The position numbers were made by a program, and so were the translations under genes. This document shows, one piece after another, positions 9,511 through 17,574 of a stretch of 64,000 nucleotides of DNA. Every line of letters starts with the position of its first letter. Position 1 is the stretch's first letter. Below the pieces are notes generated by a model, which searched no databases, was not told the origin of the DNA, and saw only the letters and a program-made list of their open reading frames with translations. Origin of the DNA: Beijerinckiaceae bacterium (GTDB taxonomy: Bacteria; Pseudomonadota; Alphaproteobacteria; Rhizobiales; Beijerinckiaceae); contig CP024846.1 in assembly GCA_004564215.1 (NCBI GenBank), positions 1,736,001 to 1,800,000 of the forward strand, given 5' to 3'.

Positions 9511-10872
9511 GTGACTCCCGGCGGCCATTTTTCAAACAATCTAGCACGCGGCCTCGTTATCGCCGCACCGCGTTCGGGCAGCGGCAAGACCATGCTCAGC
9601 CTGGGCCTCATGCGGGCCTTCAAAAACGCTGGCCTTCGCGTCGCGGGCGCCAAATGCGGGCCGGATTTCATCGACCCGGCGTTTCATGCCGCCGCCACAG
9701 GAAGACGGAGCTTTAATCTCGACAGTTGGGCGATGCCACCGGCTTTTCTCGACGCGCTCGCCTCTCTTAGCAGCGAAGCTTGCGATCTTATTCTGTGCGA
9801 AGGCTTGATGGGGCTTTTCGACGGTGTACCGGCGGCGCAAGGCCGCACCGGATCGACCGCGGATATCGCGGCCAGGCTCGGCTGGCCTGTCCTGCTCGTT
9901 GTCGATGTCGGCGGGCAGTCGCAAACAGCGGCCGCCATTGTCAAGGGCTGCGCCAGTTTCGATCCCCGCATCCATATTGCCGGCGTCATTTTAAACCGTG
10001 TCGCCAGTGCCCGCCATCGGACGCTCGCGTCCCAAGCCATAGAGACGCTCGGAATAAAAGTTCTCGGTGCCTTGCCGCGCGATGAAAACATACGTTTGCC
10101 GGAACGCCACCTCGGTCTCGTGCAAGCTTCCGAAACCGCCGATCTCGATGCCCTGTTGGAAAAGCTCGCCGGTTTTGTGGCTGAACATGTCGATACCGAC
10201 GCCCTCTTGTCGGCGGCCCGCGCGTCGTCGGAACCACGCGAAAGCGCGCCGTTTGCGCTGGCCCCCCCGGCGCAGAAAATCGCCATCGCGCGGGACGAGG
10301 CATTTTCTTTTTTGTATCCGCATATTCTGGCGGGCTGGCGCCAGGCCGGCGCCGAAATCGCTTTCTTTTCGCCGCTCGCGAATGAACCGCCGCCTGACGA
10401 TTGCGCGCTCTGCTGGCTGCCGGGCGGCTATCCGGAACTCCATGCCGGGCGGCTTTCCGCGGCCGAGGATTTTTTCAAGGGCTTGCGCAAATTCGCCCAA
10501 AGCAAAGCCGTCCATGGTGAATGCGGCGGCTACATGGTGTTGGGCCAAGAGCTGACGGACAAGGAAGGCGGGGTTCACAGGATGGGGGGACTGCTGGGTC
10601 CTTCCTTCAATTTTGCCCGGCGAAAACTCCACCTCGGCTATCGCGAAGCCCGGCTTGCCGAGGATCACTTTTTAGGGGCGGCCGGGGTCCGCTTGCGCGG
10701 CCATGAGTTTCACTATGCGACGATCGAGGAGGCGGCTACGCCCGACCCGCCGTTTGCATTTGTGTGGGATGCCTATGGCGGCAACGAACTTGCGGAAGGC
10801 AGTCGGCGCGGCACGGTGACGGGGAGTTTTTTTCATCTTATCGCAGCCGGAGATGGAGGAGAGGCAAAGTGA
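9511..10872 (+). CDS. cobB: Hydrogenobyrinic acid a,c-diamide synthase CobB
   Basis: CobB uses glutamine and ATP to amidate the a and c side chains of hydrogenobyrinic acid, producing the substrate of the CobN-containing chelatase. The N-terminal half carries the P-loop APRSGSGKT (residues 19-27), then KCGPDFIDPAFH and GLFDG. The C-terminal class I glutamine amidotransferase domain has Cys338 in HGECGGYM and the later EFHYATIE histidine. I chose the GTG at 9511 because the family N-terminus begins about 12 residues before the P-loop and because an ATG at 9388 would run through the cbiD 5' end. It has 453 residues. The stop overlaps the following gene as GTGA. Confidence 0.93.
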   Translation: MTPGGHFSNNLARGLVIAAPRSGSGKTMLSLGLMRAFKNAGLRVAGAKCGPDFIDPAFHAAATGRRSFNLDSWAMPPAFLDALASLSSEACDLILCEGLMGLFDGVPAAQGRTGSTADIAARLGWPVLLVVDVGGQSQTAAAIVKGCASFDPRIHIAGVILNRVASARHRTLASQAIETLGIKVLGALPRDENIRLPERHLGLVQASETADLDALLEKLAGFVAEHVDTDALLSAARASSEPRESAPFALAPPAQKIAIARDEAFSFLYPHILAGWRQAGAEIAFFSPLANEPPPDDCALCWLPGGYPELHAGRLSAAEDFFKGLRKFAQSKAVHGECGGYMVLGQELTDKEGGVHRMGGLLGPSFNFARRKLHLGYREARLAEDHFLGAAGVRLRGHEFHYATIEEAATPDPPFAFVWDAYGGNELAEGSRRGTVTGSFFHLIAAGDGGEAK

Positions 10873-11267
10873 CGAAATTGATTGAAGAAAACGCCGCCTC
10901 GCAAGAGGTGCTGGCGGTCTACGCGGACATCAAAGAGACCCGCAAGATCGATTGGATCAATAATTTCTGGAAGGCGCTTGCCACTCATCCGGCGACCTTG
11001 AAGCGCATATGGGACAACATCAAGCAGGTCATGGCGCCGGGCGCCCTGGACCCGCTGACCAAGGAGTTGATTTACATTGCCGTCAGCGTCACCAACAATT
11101 GCCCCTATTGCATCGCGTCGCACACAGCCGCCGCGCGCAGCAAGGGAATGACCGACCAGCAATTCGCAGAATTGCTGGCCGTTACCGGTCTTGCGAATGA
11201 AACAAACCGATTGGCGAACGGATATGGCATTCCGGTGGATGAGCGCTTTCTCAATCCCGGCGGCTGA
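10869..11267 (+). CDS. AhpD-like / carboxymuconolactone decarboxylase family protein
   Basis: This 132-residue protein belongs to the AhpD/CMD superfamily. The motif CPYCIASH (Cys78, Cys81, His85) is the redox-active CxxC with its general-base histidine, seen in peroxidase-like members. The preceding LTKELIYIAVSVTNNC matches the usual helix before the motif. It starts with GTG inside the cobB stop (GTGA at 10869-10872), so it is probably translated with cobB. Its real substrate is unknown; a link to corrin chemistry is suggested only by this coupling. It differs from the longer AhpD-type gene at 52394, which sits beside AhpC and OxyR. Confidence 0.85.
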   Translation: MTKLIEENAASQEVLAVYADIKETRKIDWINNFWKALATHPATLKRIWDNIKQVMAPGALDPLTKELIYIAVSVTNNCPYCIASHTAAARSKGMTDQQFAELLAVTGLANETNRLANGYGIPVDERFLNPGG

Positions 11268-11760
11268 TTAGCAAGACCTCGACGGGTCTGGGCGGTTGCC
11301 TTGCCGGACCGAGCTCTTTTTCAGATCAAAACTTGCGAAGAGCTTGGGCGGAACAGCCTATCAATGACGAAAAACTCAAACGGGGAGTCGGGAACAATGT
11401 GGCCTGTTGTTCGTTAATTTTTTAGGAGCTGGAGCTGCTGAGCTGGAGGATAAATAGATGCGTGGTCCGCAGAGAGAAAGACGGCCAGTGGATGTCATCG
11501 CCTCTGCAATACTCCTGGTGGTGCAAGAAGAGCGCAAAATGGATCCGAGCACCCAGGAGAGACAAATTCTACGCCGGCGCCGGCAGACAAGCCTGCCTCG
11601 GAACCGCGGTGAGATCCCGCCCACAAGAGCGTTCCGCCAATTCGGGTAAGCCCGCGCTACCCTATCTTTTGCGAACCCTGTTTGGGTCTTTCCAGAATCC
11701 GTTCAGCAGACGAAGAGGAGCGTCTATTGCTCCGGTTCGTCGATTTTTGGAAAAATTTCA
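11268..11760 (+). other. Intergenic region, no convincing gene
   Basis: Nearly 500 bases follow the AhpD-like gene. Overlapping short frames exist (for example 11458-11649, preceded by GGAGG about 9 bases upstream), but their predicted products are arginine-rich with no recognisable fold and they overlap other open frames of equal quality. I see no tRNA, clear terminator or repeat. A decayed gene is possible. Confidence 0.4.
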
Positions 11761-12060
11761 ATGGATGACGTAGATGAATTTTTGGCCGCCGCTATTCGGA
11801 CCGCGTGGCTGCAGGTAGACGGTCCAGCTTCCCGATCGCAATATCATATTGGTGTTGAGACAGCCCGGCGGGTGCGTTCGGTTCTTGAGCGCCAAGGGTT
11901 TGTCATCACGCGACGGCCGCTGAAGGAAAAGAGCTCGGATTTCGACGGCGTGGATAGATTCGACCCCGTTGCGCCTTCGCTCAACAGCCGACCGATCGCC
12001 TTCGAGGATATCGCCGCGCACCCCGGCACAAAAGCGAAAGCTGGAACAAGAATTCTTTAG
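11761..12060 (+). CDS. Small hypothetical protein
   Basis: A 99-residue frame (MDDVDEFLAAAIRTAW...) with balanced composition. It is acidic at the start and has no signal peptide, membrane segment or known motif. There is no obvious ribosome binding site, and the gene sits between an uncertain intergenic stretch and a convergent lipoprotein gene 16 bases away. It may be real because no other frame competes well here, but the support is weak. Confidence 0.35.
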   Translation: MDDVDEFLAAAIRTAWLQVDGPASRSQYHIGVETARRVRSVLERQGFVITRRPLKEKSSDFDGVDRFDPVAPSLNSRPIAFEDIAAHPGTKAKAGTRIL

Positions 12061-12076
12061 CTGTCGAGGCGAGGAT

Positions 12077-12439
12077 TTATCGCAGGCAGCCAGCCACGAT
12101 TTGGGCGCACGACTCCAACGGAGCAAGGATGCCCGGATCAGCCGCCGCATAGCTGACCGCCGATACACGTCCGGCCTCGAAGACGATGCTTGTGGTGCAT
12201 TGGCCGCGACCGAGGACAGCACCGCTCACCAAATGTCGAGCTGCGCCGACAACAATATAGATCGCGATTTCTTTCCCGTCCGCTTTTACGATTTGGTCGG
12301 GCGTACCGGCGCAAGCCATGATTTCCGCGCGCCGCTTTCCAATCAAGGCCGGTCCGGCATCGACAGCCTGTTGATTTTGGACCAAGGCGCAGCATTGCAG
12401 CATCGAACTCAGCGCCAACGCGGCTAAAAATTTTCGCAT
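12077..12439 (-). CDS. Small lipoprotein with SmpA/OmlA-like features
   Basis: The 120-residue product starts MRKFLAALALSSMLQCCALV, a positively charged n-region and hydrophobic core followed by cysteines in a lipobox-like context, so it is probably an outer- or inner-membrane lipoprotein. The mature part contains LIGKRRAEIMACAGTPDQ, resembling the start of SmpA/OmlA-type domains, in which a GxPxx turn follows a conserved helix. I chose the ATG at 12439 rather than 12484 because it places the signal sequence at the N-terminus. It stands alone and is convergent with the small gene upstream in the window. The specific function is unknown. Confidence 0.7.
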   Translation of the reverse strand: MRKFLAALALSSMLQCCALVQNQQAVDAGPALIGKRRAEIMACAGTPDQIVKADGKEIAIYIVVGAARHLVSGAVLGRGQCTTSIVFEAGRVSAVSYAAADPGILAPLESCAQIVAGCLR

Positions 12440-12619
12440 CGGAAATCTCAAAACCATCTGTGCGGGGAGAATATCAATTTTCATGGGAGCATGTCCGAGG
12501 AAATTTCAGCGGCGCGGGGACCCTGGAGTCCGATAGCATGCTTAAGGCTTGCGGCTAGGATCTGAAATCGCCGGCCATGCGTTCTGGAGTCCGACCCGGA
12601 GCGCGCATTAGGGACTCTC

Positions 12620-13123
12620 GTGAAAACCGTGCTTGTAAACGACAAGATGCAGAGCGGTTATCGTTACAGGCTGACGGACCCTGCCGGGCGTAATTTCGAC
12701 CCTGAATTCCAGCCCGACCTTAAGCCCCCGCAAATGTTGCAGCTGGGGGTTTTCGGCGGCAAATATATGACCGACACGGTGGAAGAGTTTCCCAAATCCT
12801 GGTTCGTCGGCGCGAAATTGTCGCCCCAAGGCCCCGACCCCGCTCAAAATTTCTTCGGGGTTCTGGCCAGTCAGCCGCTTTCCGTTTGGCGGGACAAGGG
12901 CTGGATCCATCCGGACGATCCGCGCGGCTGGTTCCAATGGTACTGCCGCTATTATATGGGCCGCCGAATGCCCGACGAAGATCAACGGCAAATCAGGCGC
13001 TGGAAAGCGATTCGGCGTCACATTGGACAAATTCGGCGTCATTGCGAGCCCGGCGATCTCCTCTGCCGCCGGCGTCAGCGCCAGGCCCTGCTCCACTGGG
13101 CCTACGATAGCCGCAAAATCTAG
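12620..13123 (+). CDS. Conserved hypothetical protein
   Basis: This 167-residue protein is rich in aromatic and charged residues (GVFGGKYMTDTVEEFPKSWF, GWFQWYCRYYMGRR, HWAYDSRKI). I recognise it as a widespread conserved family of unknown function; in other bacteria it occurs as a free-standing gene. It begins with GTG (12620). No signal peptide or transmembrane segment is seen, so it is likely cytoplasmic. The repeated Trp/Tyr/Arg pattern and the KGWIHPDDPRGWFQWY block are its most conserved features. Flanking genes give no clue. Confidence 0.75.
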   Translation: MKTVLVNDKMQSGYRYRLTDPAGRNFDPEFQPDLKPPQMLQLGVFGGKYMTDTVEEFPKSWFVGAKLSPQGPDPAQNFFGVLASQPLSVWRDKGWIHPDDPRGWFQWYCRYYMGRRMPDEDQRQIRRWKAIRRHIGQIRRHCEPGDLLCRRRQRQALLHWAYDSRKI

Positions 13124-13209
13124 GAGGGCTGCCCCAAGGTCGGTTGCCCGGCCCGCACATATCGAGCGGATTTGAGCGATTCGCCCGGAGTATTTCTTAG
13201 CAAGCGCTT

Positions 13210-13281
13210 CTGATATTTATCGAAAAATATCAGCTTCTCTATTGACATGGATACTTAAAATACTATAATAGTTTTTATAGT
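13210..13281 (+). promoter_or_regulatory. Near-consensus sigma-70 promoter with two inverted repeats
   Basis: TTGACA at 13242-13247 and TATAAT at 13264-13269 are both perfect consensus hexamers with a 16-base spacer, reading toward the flavin monooxygenase gene that starts at 13357. Two inverted repeats frame it: CTGATATTT / AAATATCAG (13210-13218 and 13225-13233) just upstream of the -35 box, and ACTATAA / TTATAGT (13262-13268 and 13275-13281) covering the -10 box. Such placement is typical of repressor operators. The TetR-family gene at 15026 is the obvious candidate regulator, but that is inference. Confidence 0.65.
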
Positions 13282-13356
13282 TTCCATGCGCGGTGGCACG
13301 CTACAAGATTGCGTTGGCTCGCCCTCGCCCAACGCGGCAAAGTCGAAAGGAAACCC

Positions 13357-14937
13357 ATGACCAGCGTTGCCCAAACTTCTGTCCTGATTGCCGGCGCCGG
13401 ACCAACGGGCCTGACCCTCGCGCTCACTCTGCGAAGCTATGGAGTGAATGTGCGCTTGATCGACCGTCTGGCGGCCCCCGCGACGGTGTCCAAGGCGCTG
13501 GCCGTGTGGAGCGGCAGCCTGGAGGCGCTGGCCGGCCTTGGCGTGATCGATAAGTTCGTGGCGTCCGGTGCAAGGCTGGATTCGCTGACATTCGGCGACG
13601 GCCGGCATCGGTTGGGCAGGTTGGCGGTTGGCGCCGGTATCGACAGCCCCTATCCCTACCCGCTTCTGCTTCCTCAATCGCGCACGGAAGAGATTCTGAG
13701 CGAGCGGCTGGCCGAAGTCGGCGTGAAAGTGGAACGTGGCGCCGAACTGGTCGGCTTTGCCCACGACGAGACAGGGGTCACGGCGCGCATCCGTCATGCC
13801 GGTGGCGCGGAAGAAGAGGTGCGCACGCTATATCTCGTGGGTGCCGACGGCGCCCGTAGCATCGTGCGCCAGAGCCTCGGTGTGACCTTCGAGGGCGATA
13901 CGGAGCCGCACATCTATCTGCTGGGCGATGTGAAGATCACCGGCGGCGGCCTCGACCACCGCACAATTTACATTTGGTGGCACCAGGGCGGCACTGTCGC
14001 TTTATTCCCGTTCGAGGAGGCGACCTGGCGCATCTTCGCCATGCGGGCGGACAGCGCGGATGCACCGCCGACGCTCGCTGAACTCCAAGCGCACATGGAC
14101 CGTCACGGGCCACCCGGTGCGCAGCTTCACGATCCGACCTGGCTTTCCGCATTCCGCATCAATGAACGCTTGGCCGGCCGTTACCGCATGGGCCGAATCT
14201 TCCTTGCCGGCGATGCCGCCCATATCCACAGTCCGGCCGGGGGCCAGGGCATGAACACCGGGATCCAGGATGCCACCAATCTCGGCTGGAAATTGGCGCA
14301 TGCGCTTCGCGGCCTGGGCAACGCTGAATTGCTCCTCGACAGCTATGAGGCCGAACGGCGGCCGGTGGCCCGCGAGGTCGTCGACGGAGCGGCGCAGAAG
14401 CTCCGTGCGGCCTTCGCCACGGGGATGGTGGTGCGCCTGATCCGGGATCTTGCGATGGTGGTCGCCGGCAAGCTGCCCTGGGTGCAGAAGAAACTGCAGG
14501 AGGAACTCTCCGAGACTCAGATCGTCTATCGCGGCGGCCCTCTCGTGGAACTCGGGGTGCCACCGCGCCATGCTCAACGCACCGATGTTGGCACGCGGGC
14601 CCGCGACGCCGACTTCATCGATCCTCAAAATGGCCAAAAAAACAGGCTCTGGCCACGCCTTAGCGGCCCCCATCATACTCTGCTCGTGTTCGAGGACGCC
14701 GCGGCGCCGATACCGCTCGACAGCATTGCCGCCTATCGAGGGAAGGATCTCGCGCTGATCCGGCTCGACGCAAAGAGCGATCCGGGCGGGCAGGTTCGGG
14801 ACCGCTATCATATCGGTGTCCCGGGTTGGGTGTTGGTGCGCCCTGACCAGGTGGTGGCGGCGCGCGGCGGGGCCCGCGATCTCGCGCGGCTCGCCAACTA
14901 CCTCGATCATGTGCTAGGGGCGAGCGCTACGTCATAA
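13357..14937 (+). CDS. FAD-dependent aromatic-ring-type monooxygenase
   Basis: A 526-residue flavoprotein of the p-hydroxybenzoate hydroxylase class (PheA/TfdB, MhpA-like), which hydroxylates aromatic or polyketide-like substrates with NAD(P)H and oxygen. Visible motifs are the Rossmann GxGxxG in LIAGAGPTGLTLAL (residues 13-18), the DG motif LVGADGARS near residue 162, and the second FAD motif FLAGDAAHIHSPAGGQGMNTGIQD near residue 283. The C-terminal third resembles the thioredoxin-like domain of phenol hydroxylases. The ATG at 13357 follows GAAAGGAAACCC, a good ribosome binding site. It is preceded by a strong promoter and followed by a TetR gene that probably controls it. The substrate cannot be told from sequence. 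Confidence 0.88.
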   Translation: MTSVAQTSVLIAGAGPTGLTLALTLRSYGVNVRLIDRLAAPATVSKALAVWSGSLEALAGLGVIDKFVASGARLDSLTFGDGRHRLGRLAVGAGIDSPYPYPLLLPQSRTEEILSERLAEVGVKVERGAELVGFAHDETGVTARIRHAGGAEEEVRTLYLVGADGARSIVRQSLGVTFEGDTEPHIYLLGDVKITGGGLDHRTIYIWWHQGGTVALFPFEEATWRIFAMRADSADAPPTLAELQAHMDRHGPPGAQLHDPTWLSAFRINERLAGRYRMGRIFLAGDAAHIHSPAGGQGMNTGIQDATNLGWKLAHALRGLGNAELLLDSYEAERRPVAREVVDGAAQKLRAAFATGMVVRLIRDLAMVVAGKLPWVQKKLQEELSETQIVYRGGPLVELGVPPRHAQRTDVGTRARDADFIDPQNGQKNRLWPRLSGPHHTLLVFEDAAAPIPLDSIAAYRGKDLALIRLDAKSDPGGQVRDRYHIGVPGWVLVRPDQVVAARGGARDLARLANYLDHVLGASATS

Positions 14938-15025
14938 ACGGAAGCTGCCAAGCACAGCGCTCCGTGGAACCATCGAGGAGAGCCACCGGATCGTAAACGA
15001 CCCGTTACCGCTTCCTCCCATCGAT

Positions 15026-15646
15026 TTGGACGATGGGGCGGCGGGGCGCATTCTTGCTGCCGCGCGAGAGATCCTTTTTCGGGAACGTTACAGCGGTCTC
15101 ACCATGGATGGGCTCGCTTTCGCGCTCGGAATGAGCAAGAAGACGCTTTACATCCATTTCCCATCCAAGGATGCGATCGTCGCTGCCATCATCGCGACGA
15201 CGGGCGCGACCATCCGCCGGCAAGTCGAGGCCGTGCTCGCCGGGCCGGATCGATTTCCCGGCAAGCTCGAAGGCGTGTTTGCCATTGTTGCCGCGCAATT
15301 CGGCACGATGAGCCCGGAATTTCTGAGCGACCTTCAGCGATTCGCGCCGCACCTCAATCGCGCAATCGACGCGCTCAAAGAGCACAATATTCCCCTTCTG
15401 TTTAGCCGTGTCCTGGCTATGGGCGCCGAACAAGGGATGGTGCGCCCCGACATCGATGTGACGTTCCTGATCGAATATTGGCTCCAGGTGATCAAGGGCA
15501 TGCATGATCCGGCTGTGCTGGCCCGAACCGGCCTTGCGCCCCGCGCGGCCTTCGAAAAGGCCCTCGATCTTTTGTTCTGCGGCGTGCTGACCCCCGCCGG
15601 ACGGGCGCAGAGCCGGTGGGCCGACCCGAATGGCGATGACGCATGA
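15026..15646 (+). CDS. TetR/AcrR family transcriptional regulator
   Basis: A 206-residue repressor with an N-terminal TetR helix-turn-helix (AAREILFRERYSGLTMDGLAFALGMSKKTLYIHFPSKDAIVAAII, about residues 12-56) and an all-helical ligand-binding C-terminal part. The called start is TTG at 15026; no ATG or GTG precedes it in frame for some distance, and the sequence before the first helix is the right length, so a TTG start is plausible. It lies 88 bases after the flavin monooxygenase and is likely its local regulator, perhaps binding one of the inverted repeats at 13210-13281. It may also control the secreted protein gene at 15812. Confidence 0.85.
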   Translation: MDDGAAGRILAAAREILFRERYSGLTMDGLAFALGMSKKTLYIHFPSKDAIVAAIIATTGATIRRQVEAVLAGPDRFPGKLEGVFAIVAAQFGTMSPEFLSDLQRFAPHLNRAIDALKEHNIPLLFSRVLAMGAEQGMVRPDIDVTFLIEYWLQVIKGMHDPAVLARTGLAPRAAFEKALDLLFCGVLTPAGRAQSRWADPNGDDA

Positions 15647-15811
15647 GCCCTGCCGTGAGCGCGTCGAGCTCGACAAGCGAAACCGCTGCCAAGCTGATTG
15701 AATTACGCTCAAAGCTGCGCGGATAGGTCGAGTGTCCGATGTCAGCCCCAAGGAGCCAGGATAGGGTTTGGCGGGTTCCTCCCGAGGAATCGAAGTCGAG
15801 GAGACATTGAT

Positions 15812-16201
15812 ATGAGGCAAGCTCACAAATTTTATATCGCCGCCATCTCGACCATTATGCTGGCTTCGATCGGCGGAAATGCCCTGGCCGTGCAACCAAC
15901 GCACTTTACGTTTACGCCTAGATTTCAGGACCCAGATCCCGGCAAAAGAATTTGGGCGATGCAAGGCAGCCAGTATGTCGAGACCCTGCCATCCGGGCGG
16001 CGCAACACATTCCGCGTCAAGAAGCCCGGGACCGTCCATGGCCAGTCGGGAACCATTATCCAAAAAATTGAAGAGCCTAATTTCTATGTTTTCATCGCGG
16101 ATACCGATGCGCCACGTAAGGAGCTCTGGTGGTGGCGTGACAAGGGTCCCTGGAATTTCATGGGCAACATGCAGGACGTCATGCCGGTTCGGATCGATTG
16201 A
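15812..16201 (+). CDS. Secreted small hypothetical protein
   Basis: The 129-residue product starts with a signal peptide (MRQAHKFYIAAISTIMLASIGGNALA, likely cut after NALA) and a mature domain containing TFTPRFQDPDPGKRIWAMQGSQY and ELWWWRDKGPWNF. A ribosome binding site, CGAGGAG, lies 8-10 bases before the ATG at 15812; the longer frame from 15698 lacks one and would bury the signal peptide. The mature domain is not recognised. It probably acts in the periplasm or outside the cell. Confidence 0.7.
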   Translation: MRQAHKFYIAAISTIMLASIGGNALAVQPTHFTFTPRFQDPDPGKRIWAMQGSQYVETLPSGRRNTFRVKKPGTVHGQSGTIIQKIEEPNFYVFIADTDAPRKELWWWRDKGPWNFMGNMQDVMPVRID

Positions 16202-16341
16202 CGGGCGGCCAATCGAGGCGGTGTCACCCTAAGTTTTCAACCGGAGTTCGATTTTACCGGAGCTGATTTCACGATAAGCCTTTACGGCGGCCGTCCCTCA
16301 ACGGCCGCCGGCTCAGCTATCCTGCAGAATGGAGGTCCACC

Positions 16342-16452
16342 GTGACACGCCGCTCCGACATCCTCAAGATTTTCGCGATCGCCGCTCTCATAGGGATAGG
16401 GTTTTATTACCTCGCGCATTACGGCCTGACCCTACCTGAACAGCTTCCATAA
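16342..16452 (+). CDS. Tiny single-span membrane protein (36 residues)
   Basis: A GTG-started frame preceded by a strong GGAGG site at 16331-16335. The product MTRRSDILKIFAIAALIGIG is followed by FYYLAHYGLTLPEQLP: a basic N-terminus, one hydrophobic span (about residues 8-26) and a short polar tail. It lies in an otherwise gene-poor stretch and is just upstream of a second tiny membrane protein with a similar layout. The strong ribosome binding site and clean transmembrane design support it. Function unknown. Confidence 0.55.
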   Translation: MTRRSDILKIFAIAALIGIGFYYLAHYGLTLPEQLP

Positions 16453-16589
16453 AGGCCGCATCTCCCGTACGGCCAAGGCCACGTTAACGGGAGCCGTGGT
16501 CGAGAATAACGCGGCCAGGGGCTTGCCGAGACCATTGATTGGACCAAGTTTCTTAGCGCGGGCGTTGTCCCGCGGGTTGGAGGCTGAAA

Positions 16590-16685
16590 ATGAAGACGGG
16601 CTTTCGGCTGAATGAGGAAAACTGGGTGGCGCTGGCAGCGTTCGTGACGCTCGGGTACACCGTTCTGAGGCTCTTGGTCACCTAG
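16590..16685 (+). CDS. Tiny single-span membrane protein (31 residues)
   Basis: An ATG-started frame with GGAGG at 16579-16583, six bases before the start. The product is MKTGFRLNEENWVALAAFVT followed by LGYTVLRLLVT, a charged N-terminus and one hydrophobic helix running to the C-terminus. It follows the 36-residue membrane protein at 16342 by 137 bases. As with that gene, the evidence is the ribosome binding site plus the membrane-span composition; no family is recognised. Confidence 0.5.
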   Translation: MKTGFRLNEENWVALAAFVTLGYTVLRLLVT

Positions 16686-17130
16686 GCAAGCTGGCCCTGC
16701 ACCGGCCTGGCGCCCTTTGCATGCCGAGGTTGCTGCGATCGGCACGGCTCTCCCTGCGCGATTACTTCGACGGTCTCGTGCGCGCCTCGATGCACTCTGC
16801 GAAGATTCGTCGGATCAAGCCGCAGTCACCCTATAACCCAATAGAAAATGCGGAGATGGTCTCATTCGCTTCGCAAGACCTATTTATTGTGATCCACCCT
16901 TGAAGTTGACAAACCCAACTCAGCCCAGGCGTTGCGACTTGTTCCGCAACGCCATTTTTATGAGATTTATATACGGCAGGCCCTCGAGCGCACTCGAATC
17001 TATACGCCGCTCACGATAGCTTTCTGATCGTACTTAGTTTTGGGCGCAGCCGTGGCCGACGCCGCTTCGCGGCCTAGCTAGTTCACCTGGGTATGAGACC
17101 CTGCCGGTTCCGATGCAACAGGAGCGATGC

Positions 17131-17370
17131 ATGACAAGGATTATATATGAGGTTGTCGAACATGACGGGGGTTGGGCCTATCGGGTCGACGGAGTATTTT
17201 CCGAAACCTTCCCATCCCATGACCTCGCTCGGCAAGCGGCGGATCGCGCCGCGAGCGAACAAAGTGTTCCTGGCGATTCGACGGACATTTCGTATGAAGA
17301 CAAGGAAGGCCGTTGGCACGATGAAGCATCGCCGGGCAGCGATCGGCCCGAGACCGACGTCGAGGGCTAA
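17131..17370 (+). CDS. Small DUF2188-like protein
   Basis: The 79-residue product MTRIIYEVVEHDGGWAYRVD... matches the pattern of DUF2188-type proteins: a beta strand, the GGWAYRVDG turn, then FPSHDLARQAADRAA, where a helix follows a FxSxxxAxxxA segment. GGAGC lies 6-10 bases before the ATG at 17131; an in-frame ATG at 17113 lacks a site. It is cytoplasmic and highly charged with no catalytic motif. The role of the family is unknown. Confidence 0.7.
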   Translation: MTRIIYEVVEHDGGWAYRVDGVFSETFPSHDLARQAADRAASEQSVPGDSTDISYEDKEGRWHDEASPGSDRPETDVEG

Positions 17371-17574
17371 ATCACGCCTTGCCACGTACCGGCGTTAGTT
17401 GAATGAGCAAACTATTGTGATTTGTGAATTGTCGATTGTTTATTAATTAGAGAACGACACCAAAATCACAGCTTAGGCGCTCGTACGAAATCACACATGG
17501 CGCAGCGGCGGCTCCTAGAAAGCGGCTCGCAAAGCTTCTATGTTTGACCTCTTAGTCGTTTCTTCCACAGTGGA
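17371..17574 (+). other. Intergenic region upstream of truncated LuxR gene
   Basis: About 200 AT-richer bases with no coding potential that I can support. A stop codon in the LuxR frame at 17545-17547 shows that frame does not continue upstream, so the missing N-terminal half of that regulator is not here. Confidence 0.5.

Noticed and set aside
8171..9514. 447-residue plus-strand frame opposite cbiD
   Set aside because: cbiD on the minus strand has clear family motifs; the other frame is an antisense shadow in GC-rich DNA.
11458..11649. 63-residue frame with GGAGG upstream
   Set aside because: Arginine-rich product with no pattern and overlapping alternatives; left as intergenic.
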